The translations under genes were made by a program, and so were the position numbers. A DNA stretch of 64,000 nt, taken from the NCBI RefSeq assembly GCF_011045095.1, contig NZ_JAALDL010000001.1, positions 62,001 through 126,000 on the forward strand, read 5' to 3'. The stretch's first letter is position 1. Each line of letters opens with the position of its first letter. Shown here one piece after another: positions 42,368 through 50,988 of the stretch. The notes beneath the pieces were generated by a model. The model made no database searches. It saw only the letters and a program-made list of their open reading frames with translations, and was not told where the DNA came from. The stretch is from Grimontia sedimenti. Lineage in GTDB: Bacteria > Pseudomonadota > Gammaproteobacteria > Enterobacterales > Vibrionaceae.

Positions 42368-43354
42368 ATGTATCAGGACGAAATCATCATCGATGGATTG
42401 CAATACTGCCTCTGGGACAGAGCGTATTTTGAATCGCTCAAACAAAGTGGAGTGACTGCGGTTCATGTGACCTTGGTGTACCACGAGACTGCGCGTGAAA
42501 CACTGACCCGTTTTGCTGAGTGGAACTTACACTTCGAGCGAAACAGCGATTTGATCATGCCTGTTATGTCTATGGATGACGTTTTCAAGGCGAAAAGCGA
42601 AGGCAAGGTTGGGATCTTTTTTGGTGCCCAGAATTGTTCGCCGATCGACGATGAAATCGGCCTGATTGAGGTGATGCGTAGGCTTGGCCTTTTGATCATG
42701 CAGTTGACCTATAACAACCAGAGCTTGCTGGCGACGGGTTGTTACGAGCAGGAAGACAGCGGTGTGACCCGTTTTGGCAAGCAGGCCATCGCAGAGATGA
42801 ACCGTGTTGGAATGATCGTGGATATGTCTCATAGCTCTGAACGTTCAACGCTGGAAGCGATTGAGCTGTCCTCGCGCCCTATCTGTATAAGCCATGCAAA
42901 CCCACAGCGTGCTCATCCTGCACTTCGCAATAAGTCGGATGAAGTGATCCGCGCCTTGTGCGAAAGAGGCGGTTTGCTTGGCTTCAGTCTTTACCCTTTC
43001 CACCTTCCCGGCGGCAGCGATTGCAGCCTGGAAGACTTTTGCCGAATGGTCGCAGATACCGCTGAAATGGTGGGTGTAGAACACCTCGCTATTGGTAGTG
43101 ACCTTTGTCAAAACCAGCCACAGAGCGTTCTCGAATGGATGCGAAATGGCAGATGGTCAAAAAGCCTCGACTATGGAGAAGGCTCGGCCTCAAACGCTGG
43201 CTGGCCCGCGGCTTTGCCGTGGTTCCCGGAGACCAGCGGATTAAAAAACATTTATCAGGGATTGCGCGAAATTGGATTCAGTGAACAGGAAACGGCAGGG
43301 ATACTCGGCCGCAACTGGCTCACTTTTTTGGAGGACGGCTTAAAGCCGGAATAA
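42368..43354 (+). CDS. Membrane-dipeptidase-like (M19 family) protein, atypical
   Basis: 328 residues with the TIM-barrel M19 fold: NRVGMIVDMSHSSERSTLEA, RPICISHANPQRAHPALRNK, GVEHLAIGSDLCQN. These keep the two later His and the Asp expected at the metal centre. The N-terminal HxD metal motif (normally DGHND) is replaced by DGLQYCLWD, and the metal-bridging Glu segment reads FFGAQNCSP. The same substitution occurs, as I recall, in the dipeptidase-like gene of the Pseudomonas glycine-betaine catabolism cluster, so this is a distinct subfamily rather than decay. Between ALDH and BCCT genes, its job is likely in quaternary-amine or imino-acid breakdown, not ordinary peptide cleavage. Confidence 0.82.
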   Translation: MYQDEIIIDGLQYCLWDRAYFESLKQSGVTAVHVTLVYHETARETLTRFAEWNLHFERNSDLIMPVMSMDDVFKAKSEGKVGIFFGAQNCSPIDDEIGLIEVMRRLGLLIMQLTYNNQSLLATGCYEQEDSGVTRFGKQAIAEMNRVGMIVDMSHSSERSTLEAIELSSRPICISHANPQRAHPALRNKSDEVIRALCERGGLLGFSLYPFHLPGGSDCSLEDFCRMVADTAEMVGVEHLAIGSDLCQNQPQSVLEWMRNGRWSKSLDYGEGSASNAGWPAALPWFPETSGLKNIYQGLREIGFSEQETAGILGRNWLTFLEDGLKPE

Positions 43355-43435
43355 TTTCGCAAGGCGGGATAACCCGCTCACAAGGAGCAAGGTTCTTGGA
43401 CGCTGGTTCAGGAGCTAACGACAACGTGGAGACAG

Positions 43436-45010
43436 ATGATGTCTGAATTACTCAATGCAGAGAAGACAAGCACTGTAAATAAGGAACAAAGTGTCTGGGT
43501 GAAACTGGGTCTTGATAATCCGGTTTTTTGGATGAGCGGCGGTTTTCTCACGCTGTTTGTGGTGACAGCGCTTGTAGATAACAAGCTTCTGTCTTCGCTG
43601 GTTAATGCTGGCTTCAGTTGGAGTGTGTCCTTCTTTGGCCCTTACTGGCAGTTGCTACTGCTGGCGACGTTTTTGATTGGCCTTGCACTGGCGTTCAGTC
43701 CAGGTACTGGGAAGGTGCGCTTAGGTGCGATGGACAAGCCCGAGATGGATGGCTTCAAGTGGCTGGCAATCATTCTTTGTACTCTTTTGGCCGGCGGTGG
43801 TGTCTTCTGGGCGGCGGCAGAGCCGATCGCTCACTTCGTTAATCCTCCTCCACTGTATGGTGTGCCAGAAGGCAATATTCAGCGTCAGGCATTTAATGCA
43901 TTGGCACAGTCCTTTATGCACTGGGGATTCCTCGCTTGGGCTATCCTAGGCACACTGACCACCATTGTGCTCATGCACCTTCACTATGACAAAGGGCTAC
44001 CACTGAAACCGCGTACTCTGCTTTATCCGGTATTCGGTGAACGCGCCATGACAGGTATGTTTGGTGCCCTGATTGATGCTTGCTGCATCGTTGCGGTTGC
44101 AGCGGGAACCATTGGGCCAATTGGCTTCCTTGGTCTGCAAATCAGCTATGCACTGAACGCATTGTTCGCATTACCTGATGGCTTCACGACCCAATTCATC
44201 ATCATCCTCTGTGCGATTGCTATTTACACCATCTCGGCATTGAGTGGCGTTAACCGCGGTATTCAGATCCTGAGTCGTTACAACGTGATTCTGGCTGTGG
44301 GCCTGATGGCTTATATCCTTTTGGTTGGCCCGACTGATTTCATTATCAATGGTTACCTGCAAGGTGTAGGCACCATGGTCGACAACTTTATTCCGATGGC
44401 AACCTTCCGCGGTGACATGGGCTGGTTAAGCTGGTGGACCGTATTCTTCTGGGGTTGGTTCCTGGGCTACGGCCCGATGATGGCCATCTTCATTGCACGT
44501 ATCTCTCGCGGCAGAACGATTCGGCAACTTATCACTACCATTAGCATTATTGCACCGCTTATTACCTGCTTCTGGTTCACCATTGTGGGTGGCTCGGGTC
44601 TGGCTTTTGAAATGGCAGAACCTGGCTCGGTCAGTAAGGCATTCGAAGGCTTTAACCTGCCAGCATCACTGCTTGCAATCACTCAGCAACTGCCGTTCCC
44701 CATGCTGATTTCCATTTTGTTCCTGATCCTCACCACGGTGTTCATCGTTACTACGGGGGACTCCATGACCTACACGATCAGTGTGGTGATCAGCGGCGAC
44801 CTCAACCCAAATGGTCTGATGCGCACTTTCTGGGGTGTCATGATGGGGGCAACAGCCATCATTCTTATCTCACTGGGCTCTGGCGGCGTCTCAGCGCTCC
44901 AATCCTTCATTGTTATCACTGCGGTGCCGGTATCACTCATCCTGCTGCCGTCACTGTGGAACGGGCCCAAAATCGCCCTGCAAATGGCGAAAGACCAAGG
45001 ACTGGATTAA
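43436..45010 (+). CDS. BCCT-family transporter (betaine/carnitine/choline type)
   Basis: 524 residues, twelve membrane segments. The signature helix region WWTVFFWGWFLGYGPMMAIF followed by IARISRGRTIRQ is the BCCT hallmark. N-terminal VFWMSGGFLTLFVVTALVDN and GVFWAAAEPIAHFVNPP also match. Such proteins import quaternary ammonium compounds, with sodium or protons or by exchange. The short C-terminus, without a long charged osmosensory tail, fits a nutrient importer rather than an osmoregulated BetP. Central gene of the catabolic operon. Confidence 0.92.
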   Translation: MMSELLNAEKTSTVNKEQSVWVKLGLDNPVFWMSGGFLTLFVVTALVDNKLLSSLVNAGFSWSVSFFGPYWQLLLLATFLIGLALAFSPGTGKVRLGAMDKPEMDGFKWLAIILCTLLAGGGVFWAAAEPIAHFVNPPPLYGVPEGNIQRQAFNALAQSFMHWGFLAWAILGTLTTIVLMHLHYDKGLPLKPRTLLYPVFGERAMTGMFGALIDACCIVAVAAGTIGPIGFLGLQISYALNALFALPDGFTTQFIIILCAIAIYTISALSGVNRGIQILSRYNVILAVGLMAYILLVGPTDFIINGYLQGVGTMVDNFIPMATFRGDMGWLSWWTVFFWGWFLGYGPMMAIFIARISRGRTIRQLITTISIIAPLITCFWFTIVGGSGLAFEMAEPGSVSKAFEGFNLPASLLAITQQLPFPMLISILFLILTTVFIVTTGDSMTYTISVVISGDLNPNGLMRTFWGVMMGATAIILISLGSGGVSALQSFIVITAVPVSLILLPSLWNGPKIALQMAKDQGLD

Positions 45011-45107
45011 TCGTCGTGAATTGACAGTTACGAGGCAAATATGGGACAGCATGAATAACGCTGTCCCCGAATAATCAACAATGCTGAGTGTTTGTAGGTG
45101 TGGCTTC

Positions 45108-46814
45108 ATGAATGCAAAAACTGCAATGGAAAGTGTCACTATGCTGCGTGATCCAGCTGTGGTGATGGATCCCTATCGATTAGGTGCGATGCATCAAACC
45201 CGTCTTAGTTTCGTGCGTAGTTTGTTGAGAAAGATGGAGTCTGAGCAGTGGAAGATTGAATGCGTTCAGTGGGACATTGCTGCGGAAGGATTTGGAACAG
45301 CAGTCTACGAATTGCTGACACCAAATGGGGTTTATCAACTGGTCGTTTTTTCAACGGCTATTGCCGATGAAGAGCGCAATGATCGTGTGATTGCGGAAAA
45401 GTGGGATGTGACCATGGCGCTGGTCAAGGGACGGGTTGATCAGAGTGAGCTAGAACGCTTGCGTCAAAATGTGCCGCTGCAGGAAGCAGGCAGAAATACT
45501 ACGCAGGTGTTGGTGTTATCACGTGCCAACAAGAGTGTGCGCGTGTTTGAACATCTGATTGATGCGTTGTCGGCTGGGCAGCAACCCAGCGCTCAGGAAA
45601 TCGCGAATGTGGGGTACATCCTCCGCACAACCGCTGTGTATGGAAATGGTAAATTTGGGATTGCGGACTTTGAAACGTTGAATGAAAACCCGGATTTTCG
45701 CCTCTCATTCAGTGCGCAAATGTGTGCGGTTTATATGCTTCGCGAATTCAGTCTGGACTGGGTTCATTTTCTGGCGAAGCAAAAAGGCGGCGTTCATGCG
45801 ACTACCTTGTCACCTGAGTTACAGCGCTATATCGGGGTAGGCAATGCCACAGGTTTGGGTATGGCGCCTTACCTTATTCGTCATCCAAGAGTGGTAGACA
45901 ATTGGTTGACTCACCGGGAAATGGCTTTGGCGGCTGTGTCGCAGCAATCTGTCTGCGAAAAGAGCGCGGTGAGGGTGTTGTCTCTGTTACACAAGGCAAG
46001 AAAACACCTGAAAGAAGTCGTTACCATTGATGAGCATCAGAAAGGGTTAAACGCGCAGAGTGTGGATGAACTTCCGTCTCTGGAGCAGGATATTGTGATG
46101 CTTTCCAGTGATGGGTCATATTGGGTTGATGCAATCTCTACTGCGGAAAAATACTCTTTCGAAACACAGGAAATTCTGGTCACTTGTTTGCTCGAAACAT
46201 TCCCAGACGTTGTCGATCCTTTTTGCAATGAAATGAATGCAGATGAGTCTTTGTCACTGACACCTGGCATTAAAGTGTCGACCATGATTTCTCTTCTGGA
46301 AACACGTTATCGTTGGGCATTAGACATTGATTTTTCTGAGCCAGATAATCAGTACTGGTTTTGGTACCGCTCACAGGATAAAGAAGAACCTCGCATGGCG
46401 GTGCGTGGTGAAGAACCCGGTGAAGAAAAAGAGCTCGGACTTGACGTCGGAAGGCAGGCTTCAAGGTTCTACCACTCGCTAAAACAAGTGGATTCAACCA
46501 CATCACTGGCTGAGTTCCTGCTGGAAAATACGCGTTTCAGAATGATTGCCCGTCGTATTTGGACGCTTGGCAATTGCCCCATGGGGGATATTCAAATCAA
46601 TGTGCTGGCGAAAAATGTGCTGCCCATGCACCTGCTTCGCTGCAAGCTTTCGATGTTTGGAGCGACTAAGTTCGATCCCCGCTCTGACCGCTGGGTGAGA
46701 GTGACCTTGTTCCAAGGTGCTCCTACTTTTGTAGAGTTGGGTAATGGCGCAGACACTGACTCTTGGCTGTTTCCTGTTTTAACCTCGTCTTCAGAGCAAA
46801 GGGAGGGGCTATGA
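45108..46814 (+). CDS. Unrecognised 568-residue protein of the BCCT operon
   Basis: No domain recognised. No signal peptide or membrane segment; cytosolic. Landmarks are MHQTRLSFVRSLLRKMESEQ at the start, VQWDIAAEGFGTAVYELLTP, TTAVYGNGKFGIADFETL, a GVGNATGLGMAPYLIRHPRV loop rich in glycine, and a C-terminal GNCPMGDIQINVLAKNVLPM. The glycine-rich GNATGLGM segment and many conserved-looking Trp/Tyr suggest an enzyme. The Met at 45108 is chosen (AGGTG upstream). The stop overlaps the start of the DUF3726-like gene (ATGA), so the two are translationally coupled and probably form one complex or consecutive steps. Of all genes here this one most deserves functional work. Confidence 0.7.
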   Translation: MNAKTAMESVTMLRDPAVVMDPYRLGAMHQTRLSFVRSLLRKMESEQWKIECVQWDIAAEGFGTAVYELLTPNGVYQLVVFSTAIADEERNDRVIAEKWDVTMALVKGRVDQSELERLRQNVPLQEAGRNTTQVLVLSRANKSVRVFEHLIDALSAGQQPSAQEIANVGYILRTTAVYGNGKFGIADFETLNENPDFRLSFSAQMCAVYMLREFSLDWVHFLAKQKGGVHATTLSPELQRYIGVGNATGLGMAPYLIRHPRVVDNWLTHREMALAAVSQQSVCEKSAVRVLSLLHKARKHLKEVVTIDEHQKGLNAQSVDELPSLEQDIVMLSSDGSYWVDAISTAEKYSFETQEILVTCLLETFPDVVDPFCNEMNADESLSLTPGIKVSTMISLLETRYRWALDIDFSEPDNQYWFWYRSQDKEEPRMAVRGEEPGEEKELGLDVGRQASRFYHSLKQVDSTTSLAEFLLENTRFRMIARRIWTLGNCPMGDIQINVLAKNVLPMHLLRCKLSMFGATKFDPRSDRWVRVTLFQGAPTFVELGNGADTDSWLFPVLTSSSEQREGL

Positions 46815-47524
46815 TCCAGGTCTCTCACAACGAATTGGTGGGGCTATGCACTAAGGCCTTTGATGCGTTAAATCACCCCCATGGTGAGTCAGATACTATC
46901 GCGGAAACTGTGGTTGATCTGGAAATGGCAGGGTTGAGTGGCGTTTCGATGTTTGTCGAGGCTTTACCTACCCTAGATGAAGAGCGAGAAGCGCGTGCTC
47001 CGCGGTGCGACATTATCGATGGCAATATCCTCGTGAACCTTCATGGTGGCAGTTTGTTTTGCCACTTGCCCGCTTTGATTGATGTGGCAGTTGAAAGGTT
47101 AATTGGCTTCCCACAGGTGTCGATGTCAGTCAAAGATTGCCGCAACCGTTGGCTGGCATTTGGTGAGCTTCTTAAACTGGCTGGTAAAGGGCTATCAGTG
47201 CGTGTTTGCTGGCACAGGAATGACTCGCCGGATGATATCGAGTGCATTCTGAATGCGGGCTCCCGGTATCCTGATATTTACCTTCAAAAGGATCTGGGTC
47301 TGGAGGAAAACAGCATGCAAATAGAATTAAGCCTGGCTCCTTTTTCCGCCTCGAACAGTGCATCGGTGCCAACGATTTCCGCTCAAGAGCAAAATGAAGC
47401 GGCGAGCGCCGCATGGGAGCAGGGAATTAGAATTCGCCTGAGTAATTGGGAGGCGTTAAAACACTACGCATCAAGACTGTTGGTTGAAGACAGTGAGCGC
47501 TCAATGCGAGGAGCAGGAGAATAA
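46811..47524 (+). CDS. DUF3726-like protein
   Basis: 237 residues. The opening VSHNELVGLCTKAFDALNHP and AETVVDLEMAGLSGVSMFVE resemble the DUF3726 pattern (VSRNEI..L..KA..G.G, then A....W.A..GL.G), a domain related to the N-terminal part of malate/lactate dehydrogenase-type (Ldh_2) proteins; assignment from memory. The second half (FGELLKLAGKGLSVRVCWHR, ALKHYASRLLVEDSERSMRG) is alpha/beta. RBS GGGAGGGG, overlapping the previous stop. Last gene of the operon, followed at once by a terminator. Confidence 0.6.
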   Translation: MIQVSHNELVGLCTKAFDALNHPHGESDTIAETVVDLEMAGLSGVSMFVEALPTLDEEREARAPRCDIIDGNILVNLHGGSLFCHLPALIDVAVERLIGFPQVSMSVKDCRNRWLAFGELLKLAGKGLSVRVCWHRNDSPDDIECILNAGSRYPDIYLQKDLGLEENSMQIELSLAPFSASNSASVPTISAQEQNEAASAAWEQGIRIRLSNWEALKHYASRLLVEDSERSMRGAGE

Positions 47525-47557
47525 AATTGCCCCGATGTTTTGCATCGGGGCAATTTT
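47523..47557. terminator. Bidirectional terminator
   Basis: AAAATTGCCCCGATG and CATCGGGGCAATTTT pair perfectly over TTTTG between the convergent DUF3726-like gene and the trypsin-like protease gene. Confidence 0.95.
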
Positions 47558-47559
47558 AG

Positions 47560-49113
47560 TTAGCGAAGGATCCAGGCATCTTGCCAGTTGGTACCGACAC
47601 CCGGCTCATAGGCGCTTGGGGTTGCGCCACACCAAAGGTTATAAGGCCATGACTTACATTCGTACGTGGATCCGCCATTGGTGACGATATCGCCAGCGGA
47701 GTATGAAGTGCCTGCCACATAACTGTCTGAACCCGTCGGTGGTTCTGGCGTCACTGGTGGTTCTGGTTCAACAGGCGGTTGTACTGGTGGCTCGACAGGG
47801 TTGACGGGACTACAGTCAGCAATGCCAACTTCTTCCCATACGCCCCATTGGCCGCTGGTGGATGGGTGTTCACCTTGTGTCCACCATTTTGCACGCCAAA
47901 GCTTACCGCCCCAAGTGACAGTGTCACCAGGCAAGTAGACCGCAGTTTCTTGCCAATCGGTAGAGCAATACCCGATCGCTGGTTTGGCAGTGGCTGACAC
48001 ATTGGCTTTATATACCGTTGTTGTTTGGTCGATCTCAAACGTCAGGGTTGCTTTTGCAATACCGACTTCTTTGGCACCAAACTCTATACCGACCTGACAG
48101 GATTCGTTCCCCTGCAGCGTAGTTTGCAGACATCGATCATTGGTGATCACAGGAGAGGTTGCGACGCCGGAACCAGAGACGCTTAAACGGTCAATCGTGA
48201 AAGGTGCAAACCCAGTGTTGCGGATAGTGAATGTGTGTAGTTTGGGCTCTCCAGCAATGAAATCAGCAAGAACTTGATTCTCTGCGTAGCTGAGGCTGAC
48301 CTTATCTGTGCCTCCGTAAACAACACCATCAACAAACTCACGAAGAGCAGCAATGTCACTGTATACGCCGTATTTGTCTGGGCGGGCGCAGCCGACACCC
48401 CAGCTGACAATACCCAACTGGGTTGTTACACCACCACGGTTAACAACAATTGGGCCGCCACTGTCACCCTGGCAGGAGTCAATGCCACCCTGCGGTACAC
48501 CCGCACAGAAAGAAACATCGCCCACTGACGTATAACTGCCACCTGCTTGACGACAGGCCGCATCAGAAACCAAAGGCACGTCCACTTCCTGAAGAACGGT
48601 TGGTGAGCTGCCACCCTCTGAAGTTCGGCCTAATCCCGCAACGGTCAGTAAATCACCGTCAGACACATACTGGTATAGCGACCCTTCAGCTATTTCAACT
48701 GGTGTTAATCCCGCAGGCACGCTGGCGAGTTTAAGCAAGGCAATGTCATTGGCAAGATTGCGGGTGTTGAAATTGGGGTGGATATAGATCTCTGAAACAT
48801 TAACCCGCAAACCATCGGCGCCATTGTAGCGGTAGCCGCCAATCTTCACTGCTATATGGTTTGGTGCGTCGGTGTCCACACAGTGTGCGGCAGTCAAGAC
48901 AAATCCCTTGCCGATATAACTGGCACCACAGAACGAACGGTTGCTGTTCGAATTCACAATCTGGGTATAGAACTTCCATTCCGCTGGGTTGGCATCCACA
49001 CCACCGACGATACGTGGTGACACTTCAGCAGAATTAAGGGTGATCGTCTCAGCAGCGAATAGACAAGGTGACATCAATGTCATGGCAAGCGCCATTGTTA
49101 TTTTGTTTTTCAA
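47560..49113 (-). CDS. Secreted trypsin-like serine protease with two chitin-binding-type modules
   Basis: 517 residues. Signal peptide (~20), short propeptide, activation site R34-IVGG. S1 triad: His in VLTAAHC, Asp in ANDIALLKL, Ser in CQGDSGGPIV; Asp in GGIDSCQGDSGG six residues before the Ser predicts trypsin-like cleavage after Arg/Lys. A beta-sandwich (~290-385) follows, then CBM5/12-like module 1 (DWQETAVYLPGDTVTWGGKL), a Pro-rich linker (PPVQPPVEPEPPVTPEPP) and module 2 (SYVAGTSYSAGDIVTNGGST). Translation starts at TTG 49113: AAGGAG lies 6 bases upstream, while the first ATG is 18 bases later. It could act on proteins in chitinous or mucous material. It lacks the GlyGly-CTERM tail seen on the M6 protease. 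Confidence 0.9.
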   Translation of the reverse strand: MKNKITMALAMTLMSPCLFAAETITLNSAEVSPRIVGGVDANPAEWKFYTQIVNSNSNRSFCGASYIGKGFVLTAAHCVDTDAPNHIAVKIGGYRYNGADGLRVNVSEIYIHPNFNTRNLANDIALLKLASVPAGLTPVEIAEGSLYQYVSDGDLLTVAGLGRTSEGGSSPTVLQEVDVPLVSDAACRQAGGSYTSVGDVSFCAGVPQGGIDSCQGDSGGPIVVNRGGVTTQLGIVSWGVGCARPDKYGVYSDIAALREFVDGVVYGGTDKVSLSYAENQVLADFIAGEPKLHTFTIRNTGFAPFTIDRLSVSGSGVATSPVITNDRCLQTTLQGNESCQVGIEFGAKEVGIAKATLTFEIDQTTTVYKANVSATAKPAIGYCSTDWQETAVYLPGDTVTWGGKLWRAKWWTQGEHPSTSGQWGVWEEVGIADCSPVNPVEPPVQPPVEPEPPVTPEPPTGSDSYVAGTSYSAGDIVTNGGSTYECKSWPYNLWCGATPSAYEPGVGTNWQDAWILR

Positions 49114-49339
49114 TGTTTGCTCCTTGATTTACAAAGCGAGCGTTATGCTCACTTAAAAAGAAGCAATGCAGCGTGCTTATAAACAAGTTGCAATGTGAGA
49201 GTCTTCGTTGTTTGCGAGTGACTCTCAATTTTCTCATTTTCAAAAAGTTGCATGTTTCGTGGTTTGGAGAGAAAACCACAAATCTTGTTCAAAACTTTTT
49301 TGGCTGGGAAGATGTGGTTTGCAATAAGAGTGAGATAAA

Positions 49340-49368
49340 AAAAGCCCCGGCACGTTGCCAGGGCTTAT
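49340..49368 (-). terminator. Terminator of efpL
   Basis: AAGCCCCGGCA pairs with TGCCAGGGCTT (one mismatch) over CGT, with an A-run upstream that gives a U-run on the minus-strand transcript. Confidence 0.85.
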
Positions 49369-49390
49369 TTGCTAGAGACCGTGTCGAAGC

Positions 49391-49966
49391 TTATTTCGAC
49401 TCGACGCGGTTCATGAACTTGTGTTCAGCGGTGTTAACGCGGATTTTGTCGCCAGGCGCCACGTACTCAGGAACCTGAACAACCAGACCAGTGGTCAGCG
49501 TTGCTGGCTTGGTACGCGCACTTGCAGAAGCCCCCTTGATAGACGGAGAAGTCTCGGTGATCACCAGATCAACAGCCGAAGGCAGTTCCAGAGCCACAGG
49601 TTTGCCGCTCACAGCCAGTACCTGAATGCCTTTGGTTTCTTCAGTGATGAACAGCAATTCTTCTTCGATGTCATCTTTGTTGAAGTGGTAAGGGGTGTAG
49701 TCTTCAGAGTCCATGAACACGTACTCGTTGCCATCAACGTAAGAGAAGTCAGCAGGGTGGCGACTGAAATCCGCCAGAGTAATCATGTCGTCTGCCTTGA
49801 AGCTTTCGTCAACTTTCGCGCCGGTTGCTACATCGTAAAGACGCATACGGAAAAGGCTGTTGCCCGCGCGGCCGCTTGGCGTCAGCTTAGCAATGTCTTT
49901 AACTGCCAGTACTTTACCGTTGTGTTCGATAACGGCGTTCTTTTTAATTTCACTTGCCTTTGGCAT
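49391..49966 (-). CDS. yeiP: Elongation factor P-like protein EfpL/YeiP
   Basis: 191 residues, same as E. coli Yei[21 protein letters not shown] and [20 protein letters not shown] are YeiP-specific, and [20 protein letters not shown] is the conserved EF-P C-terminal signature. In EF-P a modified Lys sits at the tip of domain 1; here the tip reads TPSGRAGN, with Arg, as expected for EfpL, which helps ribosomes past difficult (proline-containing) sequences. I chose the Met at 49966 over an upstream frame start because of homology. Single gene, divergent from a NUDIX gene. Confidence 0.93.
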   Translation of the reverse strand: MPKASEIKKNAVIEHNGKVLAVKDIAKLTPSGRAGNSLFRMRLYDVATGAKVDESFKADDMITLADFSRHPADFSYVDGNEYVFMDSEDYTPYHFNKDDIEEELLFITEETKGIQVLAVSGKPVALELPSAVDLVITETSPSIKGASASARTKPATLTTGLVVQVPEYVAPGDKIRVNTAEHKFMNRVESK

Positions 49967-50116
49967 GGTCACTGTTCCAGTTGAATAACTGATGCGAAAA
50001 ATATCACGAATCCTAATTTTGGCAAGCGACAGCATGTATCATTGGTGCAGAAATAGACGCACTCTAAGCTTAGTGATCTACCACTGATACCCATTTAGGA
50101 ACGGAATAGCAGAATA

Positions 50117-50650
50117 ATGATTAAACAGCTCGATACTAAAGTGGTCTACCAAAACAAATGGATGACCGTTCGTGAAGACAAGATCCTTCGCCCAAGTGGC
50201 GCAGAAGGTATTTATGGTGTGGTAGATAAACCTGATTGCGCCGTGATCATGGCGATTGATAACGGACAGATCCATTTAGTCCAGCAGTTTCGCTATACCG
50301 TCCAACAGCGTTGCTGGGAGTTGCCGCAAGGCGCGTGGGAATCACGTCCCGATGCTGATCATCTTGAACTGGCAAAAGGCGAGCTCCGTGAAGAGACAGG
50401 TTTAGATGCGAAAGAGATGGTCTATGTGGGCGCGCATTTCATCGCTTATGGTTTCCTCAACCAAACCTGTCATATCTATTTAGCGACGCAATTGACTGAT
50501 GTGGGTAAGTCTCTTGATGTTGAAGAGGAGGATCTGATCTCACGTCCTTTCCCCATCGAGGAATTTGAGCGAATGATGGTGGAAGGAGAGATTAAAGATA
50601 ATGTCACTGTCGCCGCTTATGGGCTGGCGAAATTGAAAAATCTGGTATAA
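50117..50650 (+). CDS. NUDIX hydrolase, ADP-sugar pyrophosphatase-like
   Basis: 177 residues. NUDIX box region WELPQGAWESRPDADHLELA then KGELREETGLDA: the metal-binding Glu pair (REE in ELREETG) is kept, while the Arg that normally starts REUxEE is Gly. The flanks VHQ-type QFRYTVQQRCWELP resemble ADP-ribose pyrophosphatases (Q.R......ELPAG). It would hydrolyse nucleoside diphosphate sugars to release AMP-type products; specificity unproven. The next gene, the TonB receptor, starts ~340 bases later. Confidence 0.82.
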   Translation: MIKQLDTKVVYQNKWMTVREDKILRPSGAEGIYGVVDKPDCAVIMAIDNGQIHLVQQFRYTVQQRCWELPQGAWESRPDADHLELAKGELREETGLDAKEMVYVGAHFIAYGFLNQTCHIYLATQLTDVGKSLDVEEEDLISRPFPIEEFERMMVEGEIKDNVTVAAYGLAKLKNLV

Positions 50651-50722
50651 ATGCAGTCTTCCGCTTTCATAAATGAGAAATTGCTAACTCATTGAAATGT
50701 ATTATCTGATTTGGGCTTTTTC

Positions 50723-50768
50723 GTCATATAAATGACGCAATTATTGATATTGGCGTCATTTATATGAC
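50723..50768. promoter_or_regulatory. Pair of palindromic operator-like sites
   Basis: GTCATATAAATGAC (50723-50736) and GTCATTTATATGAC (50755-50768) are each palindromic (GTCAT-N4-ATGAC), 32 bp apart centre to centre. Together they form a larger perfect inverted repeat of 16-bp arms (GTCATATAAATGACGC). No T-run follows, so a terminator is unlikely. They lie in the promoter region of the receptor-YfiR-YfiN operon. Confidence 0.6.
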
Positions 50769-50988
50769 TTACAATGAGATATGCCTCTTAGCGTGCTAAA
50801 AACCCTACTTTCTCCTTCCTAAATCGCTATTCTGCCCGTGCTGTCGCACGTATAATCTCGCTCAAAGTACACTGTAGTTCAAAAGGTGATCTACCTCATT
50901 TTGAACTCAGCAACACACGGATGACATGTCACCTTACGGATACAGATTTACGGCAACGTGCCAATAACGATTTTCTGGAATACGCGAA

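Noticed and set aside
49173-49478. 101-codon plus-strand frame upstream of the efpL terminator
   Set aside because: It overlaps the terminator and the 3' end of efpL and has no recognisable domain or ribosome-binding site.
50723-50768. Terminator of the NUDIX gene
   Set aside because: AT-rich loop, no T-run after the stem, and each arm is itself a palindrome, which fits operator sites better.
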